Of a DNA stretch of 64,000 nucleotides, positions 25,601-34,254 are shown piece by piece. The translations under genes were made by a program, and so were the position numbers. The stretch is taken from NCBI RefSeq assembly GCF_000164695.2, contig NC_014643.1, forward strand, positions 1,178,001 through 1,242,000. Direction: 5' to 3'. How positions within the stretch are numbered: the first letter of the stretch is position 1; every line of letters begins with the position of its first letter. This stretch comes from Rothia dentocariosa ATCC 17931 (GTDB lineage: Bacteria; Actinomycetota; Actinomycetes; Actinomycetales; Micrococcaceae). The notes beneath the pieces were generated by a model that saw nothing but the letters and a program-made list of their open reading frames with translations, ran no database searches and was not told the origin of the DNA.

Positions 25601-26278
25601 GCCAGCATCGGGCAGGTCCGTCAGAGTTTTGGCCTTTTCGTAAGCCTCTTTCGTGCCGGGACCGCCAAAGTCGGTGTGGGTGTAGTCAATCCCGGAATCG
25701 ACCACCGCGATCTTAACGCCCTTACCGGTGTACCCGGTGCTTTCGGCCCAAGCCTGCACAGCCTTAGAATCTATATCGCTATACGCATTCATGCTCTTTT
25801 TCGCCACAATGGGGGTGATGCGCTCGACATCATCCCGCCCGGCAAGAGAACGGATTTTCTCAGCATCGCCGTGCAGAGCCGCGCCGCGCATCGTATTGTG
25901 CACGGTATAACGTATTTCTGCACCGGAATCCTGAGCCGCTTGGCGAGCCTGATTCTCGACCTGATCCTTGATAGAGGTGGCTTCACCCTGCTTCTTAACG
26001 GGTTCCTGTTTATTGTGCAGAACCTCGTTGGGCTGGGTCTGCTCGTAGGCACCCTGACCCTTGAACTTGACGAAGACGAGCACATCTCCCTCCGCCTTTT
26101 TCATGGTGGGGGAGAGCGCATCTGAATTCTGCGGTGCGGGGTTTGCGACATACTGCCCGTTTTCGTTGGTACCGCCCGGGTTTATGTCTGCGCTGGCAGG
26201 TGTGCCAAGCGCTAACAGAATACTTGTCGCGGCGGCAAGGCACCCTAAGGCGCCTCGTCTGCGATGATTCGGAGGCAT
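22667..26278 (-). CDS. Secreted subtilisin-like serine protease (S8) with PA insert, no SLH domains
   Basis: 1203-residue exported protease. The signal peptide is within the first 30 residues (LGCLAAATSILLALGTPASA). An I9-like propeptide lies near 65-158. The catalytic Asp is in AVVDSGIDYTHTDFGG (about 195), His in GGHGTHVAGTAAG (about 275) and Ser in NTGTSMAAPHVSGIAAQ. A protease-associated insert lies between His and Ser, followed by fibronectin-like beta domains as in C5a-peptidase-type enzymes. The tail consists of 15-residue Pro/Ser/Glu repeats and ends in TDTSLPK with no sorting signal or hydrophobic anchor. The ribosome-binding site AAGGAG precedes ATG 26278. It is paralogous to the SLH-bearing protease upstream. 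It could be released or held by an unknown mechanism. Confidence 0.92.
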   Translation of the reverse strand: MPPNHRRRGALGCLAAATSILLALGTPASADINPGGTNENGQYVANPAPQNSDALSPTMKKAEGDVLVFVKFKGQGAYEQTQPNEVLHNKQEPVKKQGEATSIKDQVENQARQAAQDSGAEIRYTVHNTMRGAALHGDAEKIRSLAGRDDVERITPIVAKKSMNAYSDIDSKAVQAWAESTGYTGKGVKIAVVDSGIDYTHTDFGGPGTKEAYEKAKTLTDLPDAGSGLIDRSKVVGGIDLVGDGYNALDAGSTPKPDSNPLDCRPEGYGTGGHGTHVAGTAAGYGVNADGSTFRGDYSKLTENDLKNMKIGPGSAPEAQLLSIRVFGCQGSSNVVMQGLDRALDPNEDGDFSDRANIINLSLGSEFSPADDPDSAMVDALAQQGILTVTAAGNANEFNGVGDTYSDSGSPANAASSISVANANGAMSVSDQLKIVSPENGIPLDFIDGTFRDFKFIDGDYSLNFPLDKAPADKLTGYVTLAPERNRDGCKPFTPEEAEKIKGKWVMLDWEVDYSYKVECTSAERFDHVAQAGGTGVLLVLKDYPAQQGFGGNATIPGFRINTAFAADIKPYVEAGTFKVEANEAYKKATHIPTRLDFGLNSMSSRGQHGTEGFIKPDVAAPGVDIFSASVGQGTEGVYNTGTSMAAPHVSGIAAQVMQAHPDYTPAMVKAAIMNSADTNLTNNAGSKYAVDRMGSGFVNAKKAVNAKVLVYDEENPERVSLSFGVLEYPLDGEGHTVTRNIVVRNMDSVAHTYELSYQYGPEIPGSRPEVPPLVTVEPGETVKVPITFSTYTPFLEKTIDPALEKEQTAMAYVNGQYQPIISGKRQYIASVSGRIIFEDANQDDGEELIRLPVHAAPKPISTMKVQGSEIQFENGKATETTVKLAGQDVNQGGYRSMMGAFELGAASPRIPTENLDLPSSQSMDLQYVGAASDAPALKAAGQNPNDGKIYFGISTWGIWDSMHPGRQLQVTLDTNRDGKPDYNLEVGPEKGLDYPLVKVWKANGDTWEITNRYPLNGAWGDTDTNIMDTNVMVLGVPLKDLGLTADTASSIDYAVSTNTWSNAKAGGDYVDATEKISFNPFAPKVWFEGESAGVPGLFADRNGGEVKVHRVEGEKPSALFLHLHNGTGDLSGQNGAAGERAQVVPLSEQQQSSLPSPSEPTESPKDSSLPGPSEPTESPKDSSLPGPSEPTESPKTDTSLPK
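22696..22830 (-). repeat. 45-bp tandem repeats encoding protease C-terminal tail
   Basis: Units 22696-22740 and 22741-22785 are almost identical 45-bp copies, and 22786-22830 is a diverged partial copy. In frame they encode SSLPGPSEPTESPKD-type repeats. Such arrays change length by slippage, so this tail may vary between strains. Confidence 0.85.
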
Positions 26279-26362
26279 ATCATACTCCTTGATCCTTTGA
26301 AGGTAACAATGTACAGATGATGCGGAGTGAATATGTGTTAACCCTCGTAAGAAGCGGGGATA

Positions 26363-26399
26363 CGCCCGAAAAGGTAGGATTTTCCCACCTTTTCGGGCG
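26363..26399. terminator. Stem-loop between the two protease genes
   Basis: CGCCCGAAAAGGT (26363-26375) pairs perfectly with ACCTTTTCGGGCG (26387-26399). It lies 38 bases after the stop of the upstream SLH protease and is its probable terminator. Part of this element (GGTAGGATTTTCC) recurs near 62.05 kb. Confidence 0.6.
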
Positions 26400-26436
26400 A
26401 AAATCCGCTGCTTGCGGGGTGGATTAGGGGAAGGGA

Positions 26437-29400
26437 CTAGCCCTCAGCCTTGAGCACGCCCTGGTTGTAGCGGTACAGGAATGCCGCCATAGCATCGCGA
26501 TGGATAGGTTCCAGCGGGCGGTAGGTCTGATCCGGCCACCCGGTCGTCACCTTCTGCGCGGCAAGCCACTCGATCTCGCGGTAGAACATGCTGTTCGGGG
26601 CAACATCCTTAAACGTGGGCTTATCCGGTGCCGTGAAGGCCGGGCTACCCGCATACCGGTAGAAGAACGCCGCCATAGCATCGCGGTTAACCGCATCCTG
26701 CGGGCGGAAGGTACCATCCGCATACCCCGTCGTCAGCCGCTGCGCCGCAAACCACTCAATCTCCTTGTAGAACTGGTCGCCGGGAGCCACATCCTTGAAC
26801 GTGGGCGTGCTCGGCGCGGTGAACTGCGGCGAACCCGCCAGGCGGTAGAAGTACGCCGCCATGGCGGCACGGCTCGTATTCTCGGCGGGGCGGAACGAAC
26901 CATCCGGATAGCCGGTCGTGATACGCCGCTGCGCCAGCCAGGCGATCTCGGTGTAGAACATATCGCCCTCCTTCACATCCATGAAGCGTGGGGCAGAAGG
27001 GGACTCCGTGCTCTGCTCGCTCACCGGAAGCACCTGGGCGCGCTCGCCGCTCGCACCCTGAGAACCCGAAAGGTCTCCGGTGCCGTTGTGCAGGTGCAGG
27101 AAGAGAGCCTTAGCCGAGCCCGCATCCGAGGCACGGTGCAGCGTCAGCTCGGTGGCGGGTGCATCCGCGAAAAGCCCGGGGATGCTCGACTCGGTACCGC
27201 TGAACCACACCTTCGGGGCGAAGGGACTGTAGGTAATCCAGTCGGTCTGGCTGACGTTCTCCCACTCGTACTGGGTGATGGACTCAACGCTGTAGCGAAT
27301 CTGCGGGGCGTTCTCAGCCGTCAACCCCAGATCCTTCAGGGGTACGCTCATGATGAGTGTGTTTGTGTCCATCATGTTCGTATCGGTATCGCCCCAGGCA
27401 CCGTTGAGCGGATAATAGGCGAGCTGTTCCAAAGACCCGTTCTTGTAGCCCAGCAGGCGCACGATCGGGAAGTCCAACCCTGCGGAACGGTCGGTTTTGA
27501 GCACATAATCGGCGCGGTTATTGCCGTCCGTATCGATATTGACCGTGAAGGTGTTTTCCTCAGAGATCACATCCCAATTCCTCCACGTGCTGATGCCGAA
27601 GGAAAGCGTGCCCTCGTTCGGGTCTTTACCCGCATCCTTGAGCGCGGGCGCGTTCGAGGCCGCACCCACATGCTGCAGGTTCGCCTTCATATCGCTGCTG
27701 ACCCACAGGTTGCTCGGGTTAACACGATTCACCGATGCGCCCCACTCGAAGGCCCCCAGCAGGGAGCGGTATCCGCCCTGGTTCAGCTCGGTACCCTCTA
27801 ATGTGACTCGCGTCTGGGAGGAGCCAGCGGGAACCTGAACGTTGTTGCCCGCAACCTTCATGGTCGAAACCGGTTTGGGGGCCGCATGCAGGGGAACGCG
27901 CAGGGTTTGGTCGCCTTCGGTCAGCTTAATACGCCCGGATTCGGAGGCGATAAACTGCCGTGCCTGTTCGGGAACCACAGTCTTACCCGTATTCACGTCG
28001 ACGGACGACTGGGTCTTTTCCATCGCCGGGTCCATAGTCTTCTCCAAGCGTGCAGGGTCAATCGTGACCTTCACCTGGAAATTCTTCTTCTCACCCGGCT
28101 GCACCGTAATGCTGGAAGGCATCGAGAATTCAACACCGGGCATATCGGTGCTTCCCGCATAGGAAATCGAGTAGGTGTGCGCCTTGGAATCGAAATTCTC
28201 GACCGTCATCTCGCGGGCGAGCGACTGCTGGCCTGCGTCTGCCGCATATTCCAGCACACCGAAAGTCTGCGAGACCTGCTCGGGACGGTCCGCGTTGTAC
28301 AGAAGCACGCGGGTATCGACGGCAGCCTTCGCATCAATGCGCCCCGAACCCACGCGATCTACCGCATAGGTATGCCCGTCGGCATCGTGCAGGTCATGGT
28401 CTGCGCTGTTCATCATCGCCGCCTTGATCTGAATCGGCGAATAATCCTGATGCGCCTGCAACACCTGCGCCGCCACACCGGAGGCAAAGGGCGCAGACAT
28501 CGACGTGCCCGTGTACTGAATCGAGCCCGTTCCGGTACCCACGGCGGCAGAGGAAATATTGTTCCCCGGCGCAGCGAGATCGGGCTTTGTGTATCCGTAC
28601 GAGCCGTGGAACCCGCGTGCGCTTGAGGTTGTCAGCTCATCGAATTTACCGCTCTGAACGCGCAGACCACCTTTGAGGTCTTCGCCCAGGCGAATCTCTA
28701 GGGTGCCAGCCTGTGCGGCCTCGCGAACCTTATCGGATGCGCTCTTCGCCACCCTGAAGCCCGGAAGAGTTTCGTTCCCGGCTATCCCCAGTTCGGCACG
28801 TTCCTCCTGGGAGGAAAGGACGACGCCCTTAGCGCCAGCTTTCTCCGCATTGTCGAAACGGACTTTCGAGCCGCACGAGATAGTGCCGTCTTCGTTTGCC
28901 CACTCGATAAAGACCCACCGATCCTTGATTTTGGCGGCGTCTTCGGCGCTGAACGCTTCACACCCGAACTTATTCGATGCGGACGCCGCAACGACTTGAC
29001 CCCGCAGGGTTTCTTCGGAGGCTTTCGAGTAGTTGTAGTCCACCGAATAGTCGCCCGGAATCTTCCCGGCAATCTGGCTGGGTGCAAGAATCTGCGCCGC
29101 ATCCATGGCGTAGGTTGAACCCACCGAGTTCGCCACCGTCAGCGCCGAAATGGCATTCGCGGGCTGGCCAGAGTCCGAGTAGGTATCGCCTACACCGTTG
29201 TATCCAGTCGCGTTACCCGCCGAGACAACGGCGAGCACACCCTGGCGGAACAGCGTTTCGACGGCGTAGGATTCCGGGTCATCTTCGGGCGAGAACTCGC
29301 CGCCAAGAGACATGTTTACCACCTGCGCGCGGTCTGAGAAATCGCCGTCGCCGTTGGGGTCGAGCACCTTATCGAGAGCCTGACCCACCAGGTTGGTGGC

Positions 29401-30378
29401 ACCGCTGCACCCGAAGACGCGGAAACTGTACAGCTGAGCATCCGGTGCAGAACCGGGACCGATCTTCATCTCGCCCAGTTTCTCAGGTGTCAGCGTGGAA
29501 TAGTCACCGCGGAAGGTCTTGCCTTGCGCATCCACGCCCCAACCTGCCGCAGTACCCGCCACGTGGGTGCCGTGACCGCCGCTGATGCAGTCGATCGGGT
29601 TGTTATCGGGCACTGCCGTGTTCAGACCGTTATAGTCGTCACCGGCAAGATCGTACCCGCCTAAGAACTTCGCGGGGTCGTAGAGACCGGACGATGCTTC
29701 CGGCATATTGGTGAGTTTCGTGGCCTCATCAAAGGCTTCTTTCGTACCGGGTCCGCCAAAGTCGGCGTGCGTATAATCAATCCCCGAATCGATCACCGCA
29801 ATCTTGATGCCCTTGCCGGTATACCCGGTGTTTTGCCGCGCCCAATTCTCGGCGGCCCCGGTATCGACGACAGAACCCGCATTTTGACGGTATTTCGGCA
29901 CGATCGGGCTAATGCGCTCAACATCCGGGCGGGATGCGAGATCACGAATCGCCTGGGCATCACCCATGAGCGCCACGCCCGGCATTACGTTATGGGTGGT
30001 GTATAGAACTTTTGCGTGCGATTCTCCCGCTACGGACTGCGCCTGTGACTCTACACGGGTCTTGATCGCCTGCACCTGTGCCTGAGCGTTCACGGGTGCC
30101 TGCCTGTTCTGCAGAACCGCCCGCGGCTGGGTCTGCTCATAGGCACCTTGACCCTTGAACTTGACGTAGACCGGTATGGTGCCTTGCGCCTTTAGCATGC
30201 TGGGGGAGAGTACCTGCTGCTGCGTGTGCTGTTGTGAGGTTCTCAGGTCTGGGTCTTGCCCTCTCAACGGTGTCTCTGCTGCGTTGAGTGGTACCGCCGT
30301 GGAGGCGATAAGACCGAGCCCCAGAACCGCCGATAACCCGATGCGGGTGCACGCCCGCCAGGTGTTGGTGGATGCCAT
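26437..30378 (-). CDS. Secreted subtilisin-like serine protease with three SLH domains
   Basis: 1313 residues. The signal peptide is in residues 1-34 (LSAVLGLGLIASTAVPLNAA), with an I9-like propeptide up to about 160. The catalytic Asp is in AVIDSGIDYTHADFGG (about 197), His in SGGHGTHVAGTAAGWG (about 269), the oxyanion region in SAGNATGYN and Ser in GTSMSAPFASGVAAQ. A PA-type insert and several beta domains follow. The last 170 or so residues are three S-layer homology repeats, each like FMDVKEGDMFYTEIAWLAQ followed by ITTGYPDGSFRP. SLH repeats bind cell-wall polysaccharide, so the enzyme is likely displayed at the surface. It is paralogous to the next gene downstream and was probably produced by tandem duplication. 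Host-protein or surface-protein processing is a plausible role. Confidence 0.94.
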   Translation of the reverse strand: MASTNTWRACTRIGLSAVLGLGLIASTAVPLNAAETPLRGQDPDLRTSQQHTQQQVLSPSMLKAQGTIPVYVKFKGQGAYEQTQPRAVLQNRQAPVNAQAQVQAIKTRVESQAQSVAGESHAKVLYTTHNVMPGVALMGDAQAIRDLASRPDVERISPIVPKYRQNAGSVVDTGAAENWARQNTGYTGKGIKIAVIDSGIDYTHADFGGPGTKEAFDEATKLTNMPEASSGLYDPAKFLGGYDLAGDDYNGLNTAVPDNNPIDCISGGHGTHVAGTAAGWGVDAQGKTFRGDYSTLTPEKLGEMKIGPGSAPDAQLYSFRVFGCSGATNLVGQALDKVLDPNGDGDFSDRAQVVNMSLGGEFSPEDDPESYAVETLFRQGVLAVVSAGNATGYNGVGDTYSDSGQPANAISALTVANSVGSTYAMDAAQILAPSQIAGKIPGDYSVDYNYSKASEETLRGQVVAASASNKFGCEAFSAEDAAKIKDRWVFIEWANEDGTISCGSKVRFDNAEKAGAKGVVLSSQEERAELGIAGNETLPGFRVAKSASDKVREAAQAGTLEIRLGEDLKGGLRVQSGKFDELTTSSARGFHGSYGYTKPDLAAPGNNISSAAVGTGTGSIQYTGTSMSAPFASGVAAQVLQAHQDYSPIQIKAAMMNSADHDLHDADGHTYAVDRVGSGRIDAKAAVDTRVLLYNADRPEQVSQTFGVLEYAADAGQQSLAREMTVENFDSKAHTYSISYAGSTDMPGVEFSMPSSITVQPGEKKNFQVKVTIDPARLEKTMDPAMEKTQSSVDVNTGKTVVPEQARQFIASESGRIKLTEGDQTLRVPLHAAPKPVSTMKVAGNNVQVPAGSSQTRVTLEGTELNQGGYRSLLGAFEWGASVNRVNPSNLWVSSDMKANLQHVGAASNAPALKDAGKDPNEGTLSFGISTWRNWDVISEENTFTVNIDTDGNNRADYVLKTDRSAGLDFPIVRLLGYKNGSLEQLAYYPLNGAWGDTDTNMMDTNTLIMSVPLKDLGLTAENAPQIRYSVESITQYEWENVSQTDWITYSPFAPKVWFSGTESSIPGLFADAPATELTLHRASDAGSAKALFLHLHNGTGDLSGSQGASGERAQVLPVSEQSTESPSAPRFMDVKEGDMFYTEIAWLAQRRITTGYPDGSFRPAENTSRAAMAAYFYRLAGSPQFTAPSTPTFKDVAPGDQFYKEIEWFAAQRLTTGYADGTFRPQDAVNRDAMAAFFYRYAGSPAFTAPDKPTFKDVAPNSMFYREIEWLAAQKVTTGWPDQTYRPLEPIHRDAMAAFLYRYNQGVLKAEG

Positions 30379-30805
30379 GATGCTCCTTGTGTTTGATAGT
30401 GTCGAACCCGAGTCAGCACTTTTGGTAACTATGGTTCGGTGTGATATGCAAGCGCATCGCGTTTTTAAAAAACGATGTGTCTTGCACTATCAATTCTAAG
30501 AAGTTTTACTCTAGAGTTTTATCAAGGACACTAAAAATATTTATAAAATTTATACATAAATGTAAATTCTTTACTTCTATAGTTTATATATTCCCTCAAA
30601 ACACCCGGTATTTGTGCCACAAAAATCTACCGTATAAATATGGTGCGCGCTATGATAAAAAGACCAAAAACACCGAATAAAAAACCTTGTCGAAGCTGAG
30701 TTGCTCGTATCGTCGAGCACGGTAAGGATGCTGTGCCCGGCTCGCATGGAAGTCTGCATCAGACCCGACGGGGTGGGGCAGCAGCCTCAAGAATGGAATA
30801 TTGTC
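30379..30805. other. AT-rich spacer upstream of SLH protease and DUF4870 cluster
   Basis: 427 bases with no supported gene. The stretch 30480-30670 is strikingly AT-rich compared with the neighbours. It should contain divergent promoters for the leftward protease and the rightward DUF4870 genes. No clear palindrome was found. Confidence 0.4.
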
Positions 30806-31339
30806 ATGAGTCAGCCAAATTTTGATCCCAACCACAACCCTTATCAGCAGAACCCGCAACCTAACCAGGGACAGTACCAACAGCCGTACCCATCGGGGCA
30901 GCCTATATATGTGACTCAACAAACCAACGATGTCAGTACGGTTGCCATGTGGGGGCATCTATCCGGGCTTTTAGGTGGGTTTATTATTCCACTCGTTATC
31001 TGGGCTATCTACAAAGATAAGCCCGGGTACGAACTGGCACGCCGCGCCGCCGCGCGGGCCTTCAATTTTGGGCTGACGGGATACCTTATTGTTCTTATCA
31101 CCCTGCTGAGCGGGTTTGTCTATATTTTTACGATGGTCGTACCCGGTATGGCATCGACTAACGATCCGAGCACCGCTGTTTCCAGTGCCATGGGGATGTT
31201 CGCACCGATAACCCTCATGGTTCTGATAAGCTGCGTTGTTCAGATTATGATGATTATTTTCCAGATTATCGCTGCGGTTAAATCAAACTCTGGTGAAGAC
31301 TATAAGTACCCTCTGCCCACTCTGCCTATCCTGCGATAG
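30806..31339 (+). CDS. DUF4870/Tic20-like small membrane protein (paralogue 2)
   Basis: 177 residues from ATG 30806 (MSQPNFDPNHNPYQQNPQPN); the longer frame from 30701 adds a non-homologous lead. It has a Gln/Asn/Pro-rich cytoplasmic or exposed N-terminus of about 45 residues and then four membrane segments. The shared motif WAIYKDKPGYELARRAAARA lies between segments 1 and 2, and the C-terminus ends GEDYKYPLPTLPILR. It is first of three tandem paralogues. It differs from the others in a longer loop (VVPGMASTNDPSTAVSSAMG) between membrane segments. Function unknown. Confidence 0.82.
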   Translation: MSQPNFDPNHNPYQQNPQPNQGQYQQPYPSGQPIYVTQQTNDVSTVAMWGHLSGLLGGFIIPLVIWAIYKDKPGYELARRAAARAFNFGLTGYLIVLITLLSGFVYIFTMVVPGMASTNDPSTAVSSAMGMFAPITLMVLISCVVQIMMIIFQIIAAVKSNSGEDYKYPLPTLPILR

Positions 31340-31463
31340 CACCGAGGCGGCGGGCGCATCGGGCAGGGGTCTACCTCAATCCTTACCGAAGACAGAGGCG
31401 AGGTAAAACTCGTACACGAAACCACGAAACACAGAGACGACAACACACAGAACGGGTGAAAAC

Positions 31464-32021
31464 ATGAGCCAGTCAAACTTTGATCCCAACCAAGACCCCT
31501 ACCAACAGAATCCGCAGCCTAACCAGGGCCAGCAGCCATACCCGCCGGGATACGGTCCACAGCAGCCGAGCCAAGGCTACCCACAACCGGGTTACGGGCA
31601 GCCGGTCTACGTGATACAGCAGCCCACCGACGTTAACAACATGGCGATGCTCGCGCATCTTTCCGGGATTGCAGGATTCTTAATTCCGCTGATCTTCTGG
31701 GCGGTTTACAAAGACAAGCCCGGCTATGAGCGAGTACGCCGCGCCGCCGCACGAGCCTTCAACCTGGGCGTGACCATGGTTATCACTATTTTCAGTTCAT
31801 TCCTGCTGCTGGTTCTGCTGATGGTAATATCCCTCATCATAGGGGCGCAAAGCCAATCCGGCGAACCATTTATGCTGTTCTTTACAATGTTTCCCATACT
31901 GTGGCTTCTGATCGCGGGCTTGGGCGTTACCGCTGTCGTGTTCCACATTATCGGGGCGGTTAAAGCAAATTCCGGTGAGGACTACAAATATCCTCTCCCC
32001 ACGATTCCCATGTTGCATTAA
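31464..32021 (+). CDS. DUF4870/Tic20-like small membrane protein (paralogue 3)
   Basis: 185 residues. It has the longest N-terminal low-complexity region of the group, rich in Gln, Pro, Gly and Tyr (PGYGPQQPSQGYPQPGYGQP). Four membrane segments follow, with the family motif WAVYKDKPGYERVRRAAARA and ending EDYKYPLPTIPMLH. It begins 124 bases after paralogue 2, with its own GGTGAAAAC upstream region. Tyr/Gln/Pro-rich tails of this type often mediate self-association or membrane-skeleton contacts (general knowledge; no role shown here). Confidence 0.82.
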   Translation: MSQSNFDPNQDPYQQNPQPNQGQQPYPPGYGPQQPSQGYPQPGYGQPVYVIQQPTDVNNMAMLAHLSGIAGFLIPLIFWAVYKDKPGYERVRRAAARAFNLGVTMVITIFSSFLLLVLLMVISLIIGAQSQSGEPFMLFFTMFPILWLLIAGLGVTAVVFHIIGAVKANSGEDYKYPLPTIPMLH

Positions 32022-32077
32022 GGTAGGCGGCATATACTGTAAAACACAGCCCAACACGCTGCATTGAGGAGGTTCTT

Positions 32078-32566
32078 ATGACCTACGACCCTAACTACAA
32101 CAACGGACAACCGAACTACCAGAATCAGCCCGGTTATAACCAACAGCCGGGTTCGGGGTACAGCCAGCAACGGCCAGAATATAACCACCAAGGTATTACC
32201 CCGGACGCAAAAAACATGGCGATATTCGCGCACCTCTCATCGCTTCTCGCCATGCTGCTGTCGCTGAACACGCTGAGCTTCATAGCCCCGCTCATCTTCT
32301 GGCTCATCTACAAAGACAAGCCCGGCTACGAATTCACCAAAGAATCATCGCGCCGCGCCTTCAATTTCAACTTCTCCATGTGGGTTATTAACACCGCCGC
32401 ATTCCTCCTGATGGTTATCACCTTCTTCATCCTGTCTCCGATATGGTTTTTGGTGGTATCGGTCACCGGCATACTCATGATTATCTTCCACATCATAGGC
32501 GCTATCGCGGCTAATCGCGGTGAAATGTACGACTACCCCATGACCTTCATCAAGATTCTCAAATAA
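32078..32566 (+). CDS. DUF4870/Tic20-like small membrane protein (paralogue 4)
   Basis: 162 residues with a strong GAGGAGG site before ATG 32078. The Asn/Gln/Pro/Tyr-rich N-terminus (NYNNGQPNYQNQPGYNQQPG) precedes four membrane segments. The family motif appears as WLIYKDKPGYEFTKESSRRA, so the Arg-Ala-Ala-Ala run of the other three copies is replaced and this copy is the most divergent. It begins 56 bases after paralogue 3 and is probably co-transcribed with it. Function unknown. Confidence 0.82.
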   Translation: MTYDPNYNNGQPNYQNQPGYNQQPGSGYSQQRPEYNHQGITPDAKNMAIFAHLSSLLAMLLSLNTLSFIAPLIFWLIYKDKPGYEFTKESSRRAFNFNFSMWVINTAAFLLMVITFFILSPIWFLVVSVTGILMIIFHIIGAIAANRGEMYDYPMTFIKILK

Positions 32567-32856
32567 GAAGGTTCATGCGGTACCTGGGGCATATACCCGG
32601 GCATAATTCATTGATGCGCGCTCGCGGCAGGTTGCCCCGGGCGCGCATCCTGTATGTTGGCCCTCCAAAGTGGCTTTTACCGCCGAATCACGAGGTTTAC
32701 GCCGCAGAGACTCACGGAAAAGATGTGTTGCAATCGCTAAATAATAGATGCACCATCACAGGGTCGCGTTATGATTAACAAATGTGTGCCTAAGAGGGTT
32801 GAAGAACCCGCGCACGGCCGCCGAAACGGCGGGGAGTACATCCTAGAGGAGCAAGA

Positions 32857-34143
32857 ATGTCAGCTGTTGTGATCGTGGGCGCCCAGTGGGGCGATGAAGG
32901 TAAAGGTAAGGCAACCGACCTGCTCGGACCCCGCGCGGACTACGTGGTCAAGCCGAACGGCGGCAACAACGCTGGGCATACCGTGGTGGTGAACGGCCAA
33001 AAATTTGAGCTTAAGCTGCTTCCCGCTGGCATTCTGAGCGAGAACGCAACCCCCGTGATCGGCAACGGCGTGGTGGTGAACCCGGAGGCACTTTTCTCTG
33101 AGATTGAGGGTCTGCAGGCACGCGGCGCCGACACCTCTAAACTCAAAATCTCGGCAAATGCTCACCTGGTGGCACCGTACCATCAGACGATGGATAAGGT
33201 CACTGAACGCTTCTTGGGTAAGCGCGCGATCGGCACGACCGGGCGCGGTATTGGGCCTGCCTATATGGATAAGGTAGGGCGCTTAGGTATTCGCATGCAG
33301 GATATTTTGGATGAGTCGATTCTGCGGCAGAAGGTTGAAGGCGCGCTGCGGCAGAAAAACCAGCTGCTCGTGAAGGTCTATAACCGCCGCCATGTTGAGG
33401 TAGACGAAATCGTGGACTATTTCATGTCTTACGCCGAGCGGCTCAAACCCATGATCGTTGATACTACTCAGCTGCTCAATAAGGCACTTGATGAGGGTAA
33501 AACCCTGCTCATGGAGGGCGGCCAGGCGACCTTCCTCGACGTCGATCACGGTACCTACCCGTTCGTGACCTCCTCAAACCCGACCGCCGGGGGCGCCTGC
33601 GTGGGGTCGGGTGTTGGCCCCACCCGTATTTCTCGCGTGATCGGTATTCAGAAGGCATACACCACCCGCGTGGGTGCTGGCCCGTTCCCCACAGAACTCT
33701 TCGATAAGATGGGTGATTTTCTGCGCACAACCGGCGGCGAGTTCGGCGTGAACACGGGGCGTCCGCGCCGATGCGGCTGGTACGATGCGGTGCTTGCGCG
33801 CCAGGCGGTGCGCATCAACGGGTTTACCGACCTGTTTATTACCAAGCTGGATGTGCTCACCGGACTTGAGAAGGTTCCCGTATGCGTGGCGTATGAGGTG
33901 GACGGCGTGCGCTTTGACGAAATACCGATGACGCAGACCGATTTTCACCACGCGAAGCCGATTTACGAGTACTTCGACGGCTGGAACGAGAGCATTTCGG
34001 ATGCGAAAACCCTGGACGAGCTGCCCGAGAACGCCCGCAAATATGTGCATAAGCTTGAAGAACTTTCTGGCTGCCGCATCTCGGCGATCGGCGTAGGCCC
34101 CGACCGCGACCAGACTATTGTGGTCCGCGACTTGATGGATTAG
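32857..34143 (+). CDS. purA: Adenylosuccinate synthetase
   Basis: Converts IMP and aspartate to adenylosuccinate using GTP, the first committed step of AMP synthesis. The P-loop region is [20 protein letters not shown], with catalytic Asp and His in the usual places ([10 protein letters not shown]). Other signatures are [17 protein letters not shown] and the C-terminal VGPDRDQTI. It is full length at 428 residues. The ribosome-binding site AGAGGAG precedes ATG 32857, and a short GC hairpin (CCGCCGAAACGGCGG) lies about 20 bases further upstream. It is a single-gene unit ending at the terminator 34164-34228. Confidence 0.98.
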   Translation: MSAVVIVGAQWGDEGKGKATDLLGPRADYVVKPNGGNNAGHTVVVNGQKFELKLLPAGILSENATPVIGNGVVVNPEALFSEIEGLQARGADTSKLKISANAHLVAPYHQTMDKVTERFLGKRAIGTTGRGIGPAYMDKVGRLGIRMQDILDESILRQKVEGALRQKNQLLVKVYNRRHVEVDEIVDYFMSYAERLKPMIVDTTQLLNKALDEGKTLLMEGGQATFLDVDHGTYPFVTSSNPTAGGACVGSGVGPTRISRVIGIQKAYTTRVGAGPFPTELFDKMGDFLRTTGGEFGVNTGRPRRCGWYDAVLARQAVRINGFTDLFITKLDVLTGLEKVPVCVAYEVDGVRFDEIPMTQTDFHHAKPIYEYFDGWNESISDAKTLDELPENARKYVHKLEELSGCRISAIGVGPDRDQTIVVRDLMD

Positions 34144-34163
34144 GCTCTTTCCCGCTACCTCCC

Positions 34164-34228
34164 AAAAAAGGCTCTTTATTCCAATAAAGCGGCGTTTTTA
34201 ATGCTTTATTGGAATAAAGAGCCTTTTT
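34164..34228. terminator. Bidirectional intrinsic terminator (AAAGAGCC family) after purA
   Basis: The left arm 34164-34190 pairs with 34203-34228. Core GGCTCTTTATTCCAATAAAG is matched by CTTTATTGGAATAAAGAGCC. The CCAAT/ATTGG centre differs from other members of the family but is compensated on the other arm. Confidence 0.9.
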
Positions 34229-34254
34229 ACGTTGTAGGAATGATGCAGAATTAA

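Noticed and set aside
26500..27801. 433-codon plus-strand frame opposite the SLH protease
   Set aside because: His/Arg-rich shadow of the SLH and beta-domain coding strand; no ribosome-binding site and no recognisable domain.
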